Positions 16,585 to 24,084 of a DNA stretch of 32,014 nucleotides are shown piece by piece (the stretch's first letter is position 1; the number at the start of each line of letters is the position of its first letter). The stretch comes from an uncultured Riemerella sp. (lineage in GTDB: Bacteria > Bacteroidota > Bacteroidia > Flavobacteriales > Weeksellaceae): positions 1 to 32,014 of the forward strand of contig CALHQK010000045.1 in the NCBI GenBank assembly GCA_938037185.1. Reading direction: 5' to 3'. The position numbers were made by a program, and so were the translations under genes. The notes under the pieces were generated by a model, which worked only from the letters and a program-made list of their open reading frames with translations, was not told the DNA's origin and did no database searches.

Positions 16585-17046
16585 ATGAAAATAACCGAAG
16601 GATTATTAACCAAAGATAAACAAGATATCATACTTTGGACAAACAGCAAAGGATCTTATTTCCTGCAGCAATGGGCAGGAGATACACTGCAGTATCCTCT
16701 TACGATGGAGCAGCTCGATGCGCTGTCTCACTGTTTTCGTATTGAGGAAGACGGTCATTTTGTAGGAATGATTCAGAAAATAAGAGCTGAGGGGGGCAAT
16801 ATACACATTGGCAGGTTCCTCATCAATCCTTCCCTTACAGGAAAAGGCTTGGGCACCTCAGCAATGCGCTTATTTATTTCAATGCTTTTTGAAAAAGAGG
16901 GCGTTCATTCCATCAGTTTAAATGTTTTTGATGATAATCCCGCAGCCAAAAGCCTTTATGCAAAACTTGATTTTAAAACAATAGAAACTATTGAAGGTGA
17001 AAGGAAAAAATACAAGATGATGAGAAATGCTCCGCTTGAAAATTAA
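16585..17046 (+). CDS. GNAT family N-acetyltransferase
   Basis: A 153-aa acetyltransferase. The acetyl-CoA binding motif A is seen as NPSLTGKGLGTSAMRLF (near 83-99), and the typical C-terminal VFDDNPAAKSLYAKLDFKTIE (near 111-131) follows, so the fold is complete. GNAT enzymes of this size acetylate amino groups on small molecules, antibiotics or protein N-termini; the substrate cannot be told. An ATG four bases earlier is out of frame. No hairpin terminator follows; the next recognisable structure is the 21-bp repeat array. Confidence 0.88.
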   Translation: MKITEGLLTKDKQDIILWTNSKGSYFLQQWAGDTLQYPLTMEQLDALSHCFRIEEDGHFVGMIQKIRAEGGNIHIGRFLINPSLTGKGLGTSAMRLFISMLFEKEGVHSISLNVFDDNPAAKSLYAKLDFKTIETIEGERKKYKMMRNAPLEN

Positions 17047-17113
17047 CAAATCGGGCATAATAAAAATAAAACTTAACAACATTTCTTCAAAAATCAAATA
17101 TAAATCACCTTAT

Positions 17114-17365
17114 TTAAAGCTAAAAATCACTGATTTTAAGTTAAAACAAAGCAATTTGAACTTCGTACAATGCAATTTGAACTTCGTACAATGCAATTTG
17201 AACTTCGTACAACACAATTTTAACATGGCACAATGCAATTTTAACTGCGTACAATACAATTTGAAGTCAGTACAAAACAATTTGAACTCGGTACAATACA
17301 ATTTGAACTCGGTACAATGTAATTTTAACTGCGTACAACACAATTTAAAGTCGGTACAAAGGAAA
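17114..17365. repeat. Array 3: 21-bp tandem repeat array between GNAT gene and murB
   Basis: Ten clear units start at 17156, 17177, 17198, 17219, 17240, 17261, 17282, 17303, 17324 and 17345 with no insertion or deletion. Two decayed units precede them at 17114 and 17135. The unit is TTGAAC-nnn-GTACAA plus a six-base linker (about TGCAAT). The central three bases vary most: TTC, TTC, TTC, ATG, TGC, TCA, TCG, TCG, TGC, TCG. TTGaAC and GTaCAA form an imperfect dyad around this triplet, with an A-A mismatch and further mismatches in some units. Because 21 is a multiple of three, both strands stay open and would read as heptads such as NLNFVQC; I judge that a by-product. The rest of 17047-17490 holds no gene. 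Confidence 0.88.
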
Positions 17366-17490
17366 AACACCTATCAGCTGTTCATCATTTTTAAAAATGA
17401 TTATTATTTTACCAAAAACTAAAAAAATCCCGCCATTATTCTCATTTTTTTCAGAAGTTTTTCATTAATTTAGCACCATATTATTTAGAA

Positions 17491-18510
17491 ATGGACATCA
17501 AAACCAACCAATCTCTTAAGCCTTACCACACTTTTGGTGTAGAAGCGGAGGCAAAGTATTTTGCAGAAATCAATACCGAACAGGAACTTACCGAACTGCT
17601 TAAAAATAAAGCCTTTTCTGGGCTTCCGGTCTTGTTCCTCGGAGGTGGAAGCAACTTGTTTTTCACCAAAAACTTTGATGGATTGGTCGTTAAGATAAAC
17701 ACCAAAGGCATCCGCGAAGAAATTTTAAATGAAAATGAAGTCCTTGTCACTGCAAAAGCAGGAGAAAACTGGCATAAGTTCGTTCAGTACTGCCTTACAA
17801 AGGATTATGGCGGTCTGGAAAACCTATCGCTCATCCCTGGCAATGTGGGCACCTGCCCTATCCAGAACATCGGAGCTTATGGCGTGGAGATTAAAGACAA
17901 TTTTGAGTCCTGCAAAGCACTGAACTTGGAAACTTTTGAGATAAAAACCTTCAATAAAGAAGAATGCAGGTTCGGCTACCGCGATTCTTTTTTCAAGCGT
18001 GAAGGAAAAGGGAAATTCGTGATTTTGGAGGTTACATTTCGCCTCAGTAGAAAGCTCCATAACTTAAAAACAGAGTATGGTGCGATACAAAACGAGCTGA
18101 AAAATTTAGGAATCATAGAACCTACGATACAAGATGTAGCCAAAGCGGTGATAAATATCCGCCAAAGCAAACTACCCGACCCAAAAGTAACAGGAAATGC
18201 CGGAAGTTTCTTCAAAAATCCTGTAATTCAGGCTTCGGCATATGAAAATTTAAAGAAATCTTACCCCGAAATCCACGGATACACCGCCCCAGACGGCATA
18301 AAAATCTCCGCTGCATGGCTGATAGAGAACACCGGCTGGAAAGGCAAGCAAATAGGGAATGTAGCCACGCACAAACAGCAGGCATTGGTCATCATCAACG
18401 CCACAGGAAACGCCACAGGGCAGGAAATATACGATTTCTCCGAGGAAATCATCAATTCGGTGAAAGAAAAATTCGGAATCGTGCTGGAACGCGAGGTAAA
18501 TATCATCTAA
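17491..18510 (+). CDS. murB: UDP-N-acetylenolpyruvoylglucosamine reductase MurB
   Basis: A 339-aa flavoenzyme, the length of E. coli MurB. It reduces the enolpyruvyl ether to UDP-MurNAc, the second committed step of peptidoglycan synthesis. The FAD-binding region has GGGSNLFF (near 51-58) and LIPGNVGTCPIQNIGAYG (near 113-130). The substrate domain has the YRDSF segment, the active-site serine in NAGSFFKNP, and the final glutamate in VLEREVNII, as in type I MurB. A TAATTTAG box at 17466-17473 is a likely -7 element, so the gene probably has its own promoter just after the 21-bp array. The next gene starts 15 bp after its stop. Confidence 0.97.
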   Translation: MDIKTNQSLKPYHTFGVEAEAKYFAEINTEQELTELLKNKAFSGLPVLFLGGGSNLFFTKNFDGLVVKINTKGIREEILNENEVLVTAKAGENWHKFVQYCLTKDYGGLENLSLIPGNVGTCPIQNIGAYGVEIKDNFESCKALNLETFEIKTFNKEECRFGYRDSFFKREGKGKFVILEVTFRLSRKLHNLKTEYGAIQNELKNLGIIEPTIQDVAKAVINIRQSKLPDPKVTGNAGSFFKNPVIQASAYENLKKSYPEIHGYTAPDGIKISAAWLIENTGWKGKQIGNVATHKQQALVIINATGNATGQEIYDFSEEIINSVKEKFGIVLEREVNII

Positions 18511-18525
18511 CAAAACGATTTTAAC

Positions 18526-19263
18526 ATGAAAACAAAGGCAATTTTATTATTTTCAACCCTTTTTGTCAATTTTTTATTCTCCCAAAAGGTCAATGTGGAG
18601 TTCATCACCAAAACGGATTCCATTTACAAGAAAGAAAAAAGGGATTTTATTTATTTAAATGAAAAAACCGACCTCTCGGCAGCGAAAATCATCGGCAAAA
18701 TAAAGGCTAATGGAAAGGCAGACTGGTATATGCTCTTCTATTCTATCATGACAAAGGCACAAAAACTCGGCGCAAATGCCTTTAAATACAGCAGTTCCTC
18801 CGAGAAAGGCGATATCAGCGAGCTAATAATAGACAATTACCTCATATCAGAGGAAATTAAGGCTGATAACGAGCTAATAATAGACACTTACCTCATATCA
18901 GAGAAAATTAAGACTGATAATAAGGAGTTTCTCCCGAAAAATAAAATCTATTTCTTCGGAAGGCACAACAAAAAAGGCACTACGGAAGATTTTAAGCTAA
19001 ACGGAAAGAAAACCACTCTGAAAGCCTTTCATTACGCTGTCTATAACTTGGACAAAGACACGCAGATAAACAAAGGCGGCTTCTTGGGAACAACCTTGAA
19101 CATCAGTCCAAACCCCAGCGGGCGTTCTTATTACATGAATTTCTCGGGATTTGGTCCCTCAGCTGTCATGACAGGGAGTTTGAGCTTCACAGCAGGGAAC
19201 ATCATCCAGATGGACGAAAACTATTCCCTGCTACTTACCCATATCTACCAGCTGCAAGAGTAA
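18526..19263 (+). CDS. Secreted protein of unknown function with tandem 17-residue duplication
   Basis: A 245-aa protein, probably co-transcribed with murB. Residues 1-20 (MKTKAILLFSTLFVNFLFSQ) are a signal peptide without a lipobox. The middle contains an exact-register tandem duplication: residues 99-115 and 116-132 are two copies of ELIIDxYLISExIKxDN, encoded by adjacent 51-bp repeats. I do not recognise the family. The C-terminal half has alternating beta-type segments and a GRSYYMNFSGFGPSAVMTG stretch. It ends four bases before the stop of the convergent purE gene, with no terminator between. Confidence 0.8.
   Translation: MKTKAILLFSTLFVNFLFSQKVNVEFITKTDSIYKKEKRDFIYLNEKTDLSAAKIIGKIKANGKADWYMLFYSIMTKAQKLGANAFKYSSSSEKGDISELIIDNYLISEEIKADNELIIDTYLISEKIKTDNKEFLPKNKIYFFGRHNKKGTTEDFKLNGKKTTLKAFHYAVYNLDKDTQINKGGFLGTTLNISPNPSGRSYYMNFSGFGPSAVMTGSLSFTAGNIIQMDENYSLLLTHIYQLQE
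18820..18921 (+). repeat. 51-bp tandem duplication inside the secreted protein gene
   Basis: Two adjacent copies (18820-18870 and 18871-18921) differ at about four positions. The length is a multiple of three, so the frame is kept and 17 residues are duplicated. The low divergence suggests a recent event. Confidence 0.9.
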
Positions 19264-19267
19264 AAGA

Positions 19268-19771
19268 TTATTTATCGTAATGATTAGGATAATGTTTCTG
19301 CACTTCTTGGGCTGTATCCAGCACTTTTTGGGTCAGTGATTTTTGATATTTATCCAATTTCTGGTGAATGGCTTCATCAGATACAGCTAAAATCTTTGCT
19401 GCTAAGATAGCTGCGTTTGTAGCACCATTCAATGCAACCGTAGCCACAGGAATCCCCGAAGGCATCTGGAGAATAGACAGAACGCTATCCCACCCGTCGA
19501 TAGAATTACTGCTCAAAACAGGAACTCCTATCACCGGCAAAGTAGTGCAGCTCGCCACCATCCCTGGTAAATGTGCCGCTCCGCCTGCTCCTGCTATAAT
19601 CACCTGAACTCCTCTGCTTTTAGCGGTTTCTGCATAATCCAGCATTCTCTGCGGTGTCCTATGCGCTGATACTATCGTAAGTTCATAAGGGATTTCCAAA
19701 GATTCTAAAAACGCTACAGCTTGTTTCATAATGGGTAAATCGCTCTGGCTTCCCATAATTATTCCTATCAT
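19268..19771 (-). CDS. purE: N5-carboxyaminoimidazole ribonucleotide mutase PurE
   Basis: A 167-aa class I PurE, which converts N5-CAIR made by PurK into CAIR in purine synthesis. Characteristic segments are MGSQSDLPIM at 6-15, SAHRTP at 35-40 with the catalytic histidine H37, and GAGGAAHLPG near 61-70. The partner purK is encoded on the same strand 1 kb away, but a transporter gene in the opposite orientation lies between them, so the two are not a simple operon here. The presence of PurK supports the bacterial two-step route. Confidence 0.97.
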   Translation of the reverse strand: MIGIIMGSQSDLPIMKQAVAFLESLEIPYELTIVSAHRTPQRMLDYAETAKSRGVQVIIAGAGGAAHLPGMVASCTTLPVIGVPVLSSNSIDGWDSVLSILQMPSGIPVATVALNGATNAAILAAKILAVSDEAIHQKLDKYQKSLTQKVLDTAQEVQKHYPNHYDK

Positions 19772-19884
19772 AGTTTATTGTTTTAATTTAGAAATGATAA
19801 ATTTATAATTTTTTTTCGTTTTTTTATAAAAATTAAATTATTTTTACACAATCAAAATAAAAACTAAATCCATATTTCTAAAAA

Positions 19885-20790
19885 ATGAAGAACATCTATC
19901 TCACCTTATCTATAATAGCCATTGCCGTTATCTGGGGAACTTCATTCTTGGGAATTAGATTTGCCGTTGAGACCATTCCACCGCTGTATGTTGCGGGAAT
20001 CAGGCATGTTTTATCAGCTTTTATTTTATTTATCTTATTAATGTTCCAAGGCGGGATACGCTGGATTGGCTGGGAGAAGCTCAAAGTCCAGCTTATTTTA
20101 TCCACCTGCATTCTTATATTGACCAACGGACTTGTTACCATCGCCGAAAAGTTCGTATCCAGCAGTTTAGCTTCGCTTATCAGTGCATGTTCACCCATTT
20201 TGGTTTTCATAGGAAGCGTTGCCCTGAATATGCAGAAATTTACTTTAAAATCTATGCTGGGAATACTCCTTGGATTTACAGGAATAATATTTATTTTTTG
20301 GGATGGAATTGCAGATTTTGCCAATCCTGATTATACCAGAGGTATTCTTTATCTCTTCTTGGGTATTTCTGCGAATGCAGCGGGAGCTCTTTATATCAAA
20401 AAGACGGGCTATACAAATGATAATATGCTGCTGAATCTCTTCTATCAGTTTACTTTTGCTGGAATTATCCAAATAGGAACTGCCATTTTCCTTGGCGAAG
20501 AGTTTCAGCCGAGTTCTTGGAGCCTGTCAAGCATTATTGCACTGCTCTTTCTCACTATATTTGCCTCCATTATCGCTTATTTATCTTATATTTACGCTCT
20601 TACAAAGGTATCAGCGGTGAAAGTTTCGCTTCTCTCTTACATCAATACCATCATCGCGATCTTCTTAGGATGGCTGGTAGCGGGCGAAAAGGTGGACAGC
20701 AAGTTCATTATAGCAACAGCGCTGATAATCACAGGGATATTCATCACGAATTACAAACTAGGCATGTTCCAAGCAAGAAAAAAGCTGTAA
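19885..20790 (+). CDS. EamA/DMT family transporter
   Basis: A 301-aa integral membrane protein with about ten hydrophobic helices in two EamA repeats. The first repeat starts with the typical IAVIWGTSFLGIRFAVE and the second follows near residue 150. The family (RhaT/YdcZ-like drug/metabolite transporters) exports amino acids, nucleosides or other small metabolites; the substrate cannot be predicted. It is transcribed against purE and purK and sits exactly between them; its stop lies six bases from the purK stop. A short TATTTCTA stretch before the start is a poor promoter match. Confidence 0.9.
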   Translation: MKNIYLTLSIIAIAVIWGTSFLGIRFAVETIPPLYVAGIRHVLSAFILFILLMFQGGIRWIGWEKLKVQLILSTCILILTNGLVTIAEKFVSSSLASLISACSPILVFIGSVALNMQKFTLKSMLGILLGFTGIIFIFWDGIADFANPDYTRGILYLFLGISANAAGALYIKKTGYTNDNMLLNLFYQFTFAGIIQIGTAIFLGEEFQPSSWSLSSIIALLFLTIFASIIAYLSYIYALTKVSAVKVSLLSYINTIIAIFLGWLVAGEKVDSKFIIATALIITGIFITNYKLGMFQARKKL

Positions 20791-20796
20791 ATTTCC

Positions 20797-21909
20797 CTAC
20801 CGAGACACTACTTTTACCATTCCTTTTACTTCGCTTAACCTTTGGAGGAGTTCTTCTCGGGTATCGGCGAGAATATTGATGTGTCCCATCTTTCTGCCAG
20901 ACTTTGTTTGGGCTTTTCCATAGAGATGGACATATACATCAGGCAGGCGGAGGACTTCTTCTAAGCCCTGATACTCTACTTTACCGGTATGTCCCTCCTC
21001 TCCTACCAGATTGAGCATTCCAGAGAACCGCCGTGCCTCTGTATTTGCCAGCGGAAGGTCTTTTATAACCCTATAAAGCTGTTCAAACTGAGAATTAGCA
21101 TTTCCTTCTTGGCTCTGATGCCCTGAATTATGCAGACGAGGTGCTGTTTCATTCACCCAGACCTTTCCTTTTCTATCCAAAAAGAGTTCTATGGCGAACA
21201 GCCCCGCTCCTTCTATACTTTGGAGGAATTTAGAGCAGATTTCTTGGATTTTTTTTTCGGTTTGTTCCTCTATTTCAGCGGGACAGATGTTAAAATCTAA
21301 GAGATTGAGCCTCTCATCTGCCACCATTTCCGTTACAGGAAAGGTTTTTACCTCTCCACTGCTGTTTTTGGCTACTATTATGGAAAGTTCTTTCTCTATA
21401 TCTACCAATTTTTCTATTACAGAAGGCTCTTGCCACAGCTTAGCGCAGTCTTCTTGGTCTTTGATGACCTGCACGCCCTTTCCATCATATCCTCCTTTGT
21501 TTAGTTTTTGAACAAAAGGCAGCTCAAAACAGCGCTGTCCCTCCATTTCCCATACTGCGGTAAATTCCGGACTGGGAATGCCATGTTTTTTATAGAATTC
21601 TTTCTGTAAAATTTTCTGCTGGATTGTCTTTATAATGCTCGGGCTGGGTATTACGCTTACTCCGCGCTGTTCCAAAATCTCCAGAGCCTCTACATTTACA
21701 TTTTCTATCTCTATGGTTATGATATCTTTGTCTAATCCAAAGTTTAAAACCTCTTCATAGCTGTTATAATCGCCTTTTGTAAAACGAGAAATCTGCGAAC
21801 AAGGGCAGTTTTGGTCTGGGTCTAAGACATAGAGCTCATCATCATACTTCAATGCCTCTTGGATAAACATCCTGCCGAGCTGTCCGCCCCCTAAAATCCC
21901 TATTTTCAT
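20797..21909 (-). CDS. purK: 5-(carboxyamino)imidazole ribonucleotide synthase PurK
   Basis: A 370-aa ATP-grasp ligase that carboxylates AIR to N5-CAIR using ATP and bicarbonate. The N-terminus has the nucleotide-fold GILGGGQLGRMF (3-14), then the ATP-grasp loop in KLNKGGYDGKGVQVI near 136-150, and metal/ATP residues in AIELFLDRKGKVWVNETAPRLHNSGHQS near 241-268. Length fits PurK (about 355-380). A TAAATTTG box at 21942-21949 is a likely -7 element, about 30 bp before the start. The gene ends six bases from the convergent EamA gene. Confidence 0.97.
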   Translation of the reverse strand: MKIGILGGGQLGRMFIQEALKYDDELYVLDPDQNCPCSQISRFTKGDYNSYEEVLNFGLDKDIITIEIENVNVEALEILEQRGVSVIPSPSIIKTIQQKILQKEFYKKHGIPSPEFTAVWEMEGQRCFELPFVQKLNKGGYDGKGVQVIKDQEDCAKLWQEPSVIEKLVDIEKELSIIVAKNSSGEVKTFPVTEMVADERLNLLDFNICPAEIEEQTEKKIQEICSKFLQSIEGAGLFAIELFLDRKGKVWVNETAPRLHNSGHQSQEGNANSQFEQLYRVIKDLPLANTEARRFSGMLNLVGEEGHTGKVEYQGLEEVLRLPDVYVHLYGKAQTKSGRKMGHINILADTREELLQRLSEVKGMVKVVSR

Positions 21910-22097
21910 GGTTTTGTTATTTTATTTAATGGATTGATAAGCAAATTTAAACAATATTTTCTCTTATTAAATACTTTTTTTGTGTTTTTATCAGAGATAA
22001 AGTTCCTTTTTTAATCATTAAAGTAGAAATTTACATAAAAAATGCTGTATATTAAAAATATTTACTACCTTAGCTCATAATTAAAATACAAAAAGTC

Positions 22098-22643
22098 ATG
22101 GCTATTAACAATTTAAAGAACTCGCACTTCAAAGAAGATAAAGTTCAAAAGGTAAATTTACTCTTAAACGACATTGAAGAGAACATCAAAGACATCGTGG
22201 TGAACCTCACCGCTGAAGAAAGGAAGAAATACAGCCGTATAAACGAGCAGAACAAGCTGTTTGTGAACCGCGTTCATGATTTTTGCAAGAATGAACCTAA
22301 TCTACAGTCCCCTCAAGTAGACTGGTTGGAGTTTGAACAAGATTTTGAGAGCAGAAAAAACATCGGATACTGCATAGACCGCTTAGAAAGCCTAATCCAA
22401 GGTCTTAAAAATGCAAAAATCCTTTATGATTATGACAATTATCAAGATGCACTCACCGATTATTCCTATACCAACTACATGGCAGGGACTTCGGCACCCG
22501 GTTTTGAGGCAAAACAGAGAGAGCTAAAGCAGTTTTTCACACACAAAGCTAAAAAAATAAAAGGCGAAACTCCTGAGAAGAAGCCGGACACCCTTGAAAA
22601 GAAGCCAGAAGCTCCTGAAAACCCATCAGAAGCAGAACAATAA
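22098..22643 (+). CDS. Conserved hypothetical hydrophilic protein with Pro/Glu/Lys tail
   Basis: A 181-aa soluble, mostly helical protein without signal peptide or membrane segment. It reads like a conserved flavobacterial family I have seen only as hypothetical (pattern NLKNSHF ... INEQNKL ... LIQGLKNAKILYDYDNYQ). The last 25 residues are low complexity with repeated EKKPD/EKKPE/APENP units and look disordered. A TACCTTAG box about 25-30 bp upstream of the start fits a Bacteroidota -7 element. The 21-bp repeat array begins about 20 bp after the stop. No function can be assigned. Confidence 0.78.
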   Translation: MAINNLKNSHFKEDKVQKVNLLLNDIEENIKDIVVNLTAEERKKYSRINEQNKLFVNRVHDFCKNEPNLQSPQVDWLEFEQDFESRKNIGYCIDRLESLIQGLKNAKILYDYDNYQDALTDYSYTNYMAGTSAPGFEAKQRELKQFFTHKAKKIKGETPEKKPDTLEKKPEAPENPSEAEQ

Positions 22644-22663
22644 TGCTTAAATACTTATAATGA

Positions 22664-22978
22664 AACCCCCGCTGATGCTTTTTGCACCTCCGGGGTATTT
22701 TTTTTGACCTCCGGAGCAGTTATTTAGACCTTCATCGGTCTTATTTTGAACTCCGGCAAGGTTATTTAGACCTCCGGCAGTCTTATTTTGACCTTTGTCG
22801 GGATAAATCAGACCTTTATCGTGGTTATTTTGACCTTTATCGGAGTAATTAAGACCTACAACGCGGTTGTTTTGACCTTAGCCGGTCTTATTTTGACCTC
22901 CGGAGGTGTAAATAAGACCTCCGCCGCGGTTATTTAGATGTATTTTGTCATCTTTTAAGCCGATTTGTCAGTATTTTA
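22664..22978. repeat. Array 4: 21-bp tandem repeat array between convergent genes
   Basis: Twelve clear units start every 21 bp from 22685 to 22916 with no insertion or deletion, with decayed units before (22664) and after (22937, 22958). The unit begins GACCT, has a variable GC-rich or mixed centre, often GGTC or GGTT, and ends in TTATTTT or TTATTTA. GACC pairs with GGTC or GGTT in several units (for example 22727-22740 and 22874-22887), leaving a variable loop. From units 1 to 9 the endings alternate between TTTT and a form with A, giving a 42-bp higher-order period. A larger dyad spans 22887-22916 (13 of 15 pairs). Several frames have stops, so it is not coding. The rest of 22644-23036 holds no gene. 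Confidence 0.88.
22665..22705 (+). terminator. Possible terminator in the first units of the 21-bp array
   Basis: ACCCC (22665-22669) can pair with GGGGT (22692-22696), followed by a run of eight T (22698-22705). The loop is long (22 bases), so this is only a weak candidate for ending the 181-aa protein gene. Confidence 0.35.
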
Positions 22979-23036
22979 GCCCATCATTGTTCTTATAAAC
23001 AGCTTTCGGCTTTCATTTAAATGCTTTATAGCTCTT

Positions 23037-24053
23037 TTAAAACTTCATAAAGTCCTTTACCACGCCTCCGCTCTGCGTATAAGCAAGAAGTTCGGTTTCT
23101 ATAAAGGCTTTTATCCTCTCCTGCCGACCATCATTAGGGAACATAAGATGGACATTTGCCCCTGCATCAAGGGTGAAGAATAGCGGAAGACCGGTCTCCC
23201 TGCGGAAATCCCATACCTTGTGTATGGTTTCTAATGTGCCGGTCTGCATGAGGATAAAGGCGGGGTCGCTTACCATCATCATGGCGTGCAGAGTAAGGGC
23301 TTCGTGCTCCACAAGCTTTATGAAGCCGTCCATATCGCCATTTTTCAAGATTTCTTGAAGTGTGAAGAAGTTTTTTGCAGCTTCCGCGAAGCGCACTTGA
23401 GCGTAAGGGTTGCCATTCATCAGTCCGTGCCCCACCGTAGAAGAAACGGACTTCTGCCCTTCATGGATGAGCATCACCCAGTCATTAAAATTCCTGAAAA
23501 TAGGATGTATTTCGCTCACCGGATACGGAACGGCGTATTCATCAGCACTGCCGGAGACCACCGGAGTAGCGCCCCAGACCACCAGACCATTATAGAGGCT
23601 CCTGCATGCACTGCCGCTCCCCAGCCGAGCAAGTAAGGACGCCTTTTGGAGGGTTTCCTCGGGACTTTTTTCACCGCTGATTTCCTTGTCTAATGCCATG
23701 AGGCACTTCGCCAGAGCTCCAAACCCCGAAGCAGAACTGGCAATGCCCGAACTATGAGGGAAAGTATTCTCGGTTTTAATAACGAAGCTCCCCCGAAGCA
23801 CCCACGGCAGGTATTTTTCTATGCCGGCAAGGTATTTTGCAGTTTTCTCGGCGAATTTAGGCTCTTCTTTCCCGCTAAGAAATAGTTTCACGGAGAAATT
23901 TTCACCTTCCGCAAACTCCATTTCAGTGATGGTTCTGCATTGGCTCAGGGTGTAGCTTATACTTGGGTTGGCAGGTATCTGGTTTTCATATTTGCCCCAG
24001 TATTTTATAAGGGCGATATTAGAAGGACACACCTCCGTAGCTGCTCTTTTCAT
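23037..24053 (-). CDS. mvaD: Diphosphomevalonate decarboxylase
   Basis: A 338-aa GHMP-kinase-fold enzyme that converts mevalonate 5-diphosphate to isopentenyl diphosphate using ATP, the last step of the mevalonate route. The N-terminus ATEVCPSNIALIKYWGKYE (4-22) is characteristic, and the GHMP ATP loop is FPHSSGIASSASGFGALAK (near 98-116). The late LDAGANVHLMFP also fits. It is the last gene of a minus-strand group after pabA/trpG and the epimerase, 31 bp from the latter. GC content here is visibly higher than in the AT-rich blocks around 11-12.5 kb. Confidence 0.95.
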   Translation of the reverse strand: MKRAATEVCPSNIALIKYWGKYENQIPANPSISYTLSQCRTITEMEFAEGENFSVKLFLSGKEEPKFAEKTAKYLAGIEKYLPWVLRGSFVIKTENTFPHSSGIASSASGFGALAKCLMALDKEISGEKSPEETLQKASLLARLGSGSACRSLYNGLVVWGATPVVSGSADEYAVPYPVSEIHPIFRNFNDWVMLIHEGQKSVSSTVGHGLMNGNPYAQVRFAEAAKNFFTLQEILKNGDMDGFIKLVEHEALTLHAMMMVSDPAFILMQTGTLETIHKVWDFRRETGLPLFFTLDAGANVHLMFPNDGRQERIKAFIETELLAYTQSGGVVKDFMKF

Positions 24054-24084
24054 ATTTTTGGGTCTATTTTTAGTTATTTTATGG

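Noticed and set aside
17027..17422. 131-aa open frame of heptads (NLNxVQx) over the 21-bp array, and an 86-aa frame on the other strand
   Set aside because: Open frames follow automatically from a 21-bp period without stop codons in the unit. Both strands are open, the start lies inside the GNAT gene, and a sister array with the same period has stops.
22664..22978. Replication origin with iterons
   Set aside because: Iteron-like spacing of 21 bp is present, but there is no rep or dnaA gene nearby, no DnaA boxes seen, and the array lies between two ordinary convergent genes.
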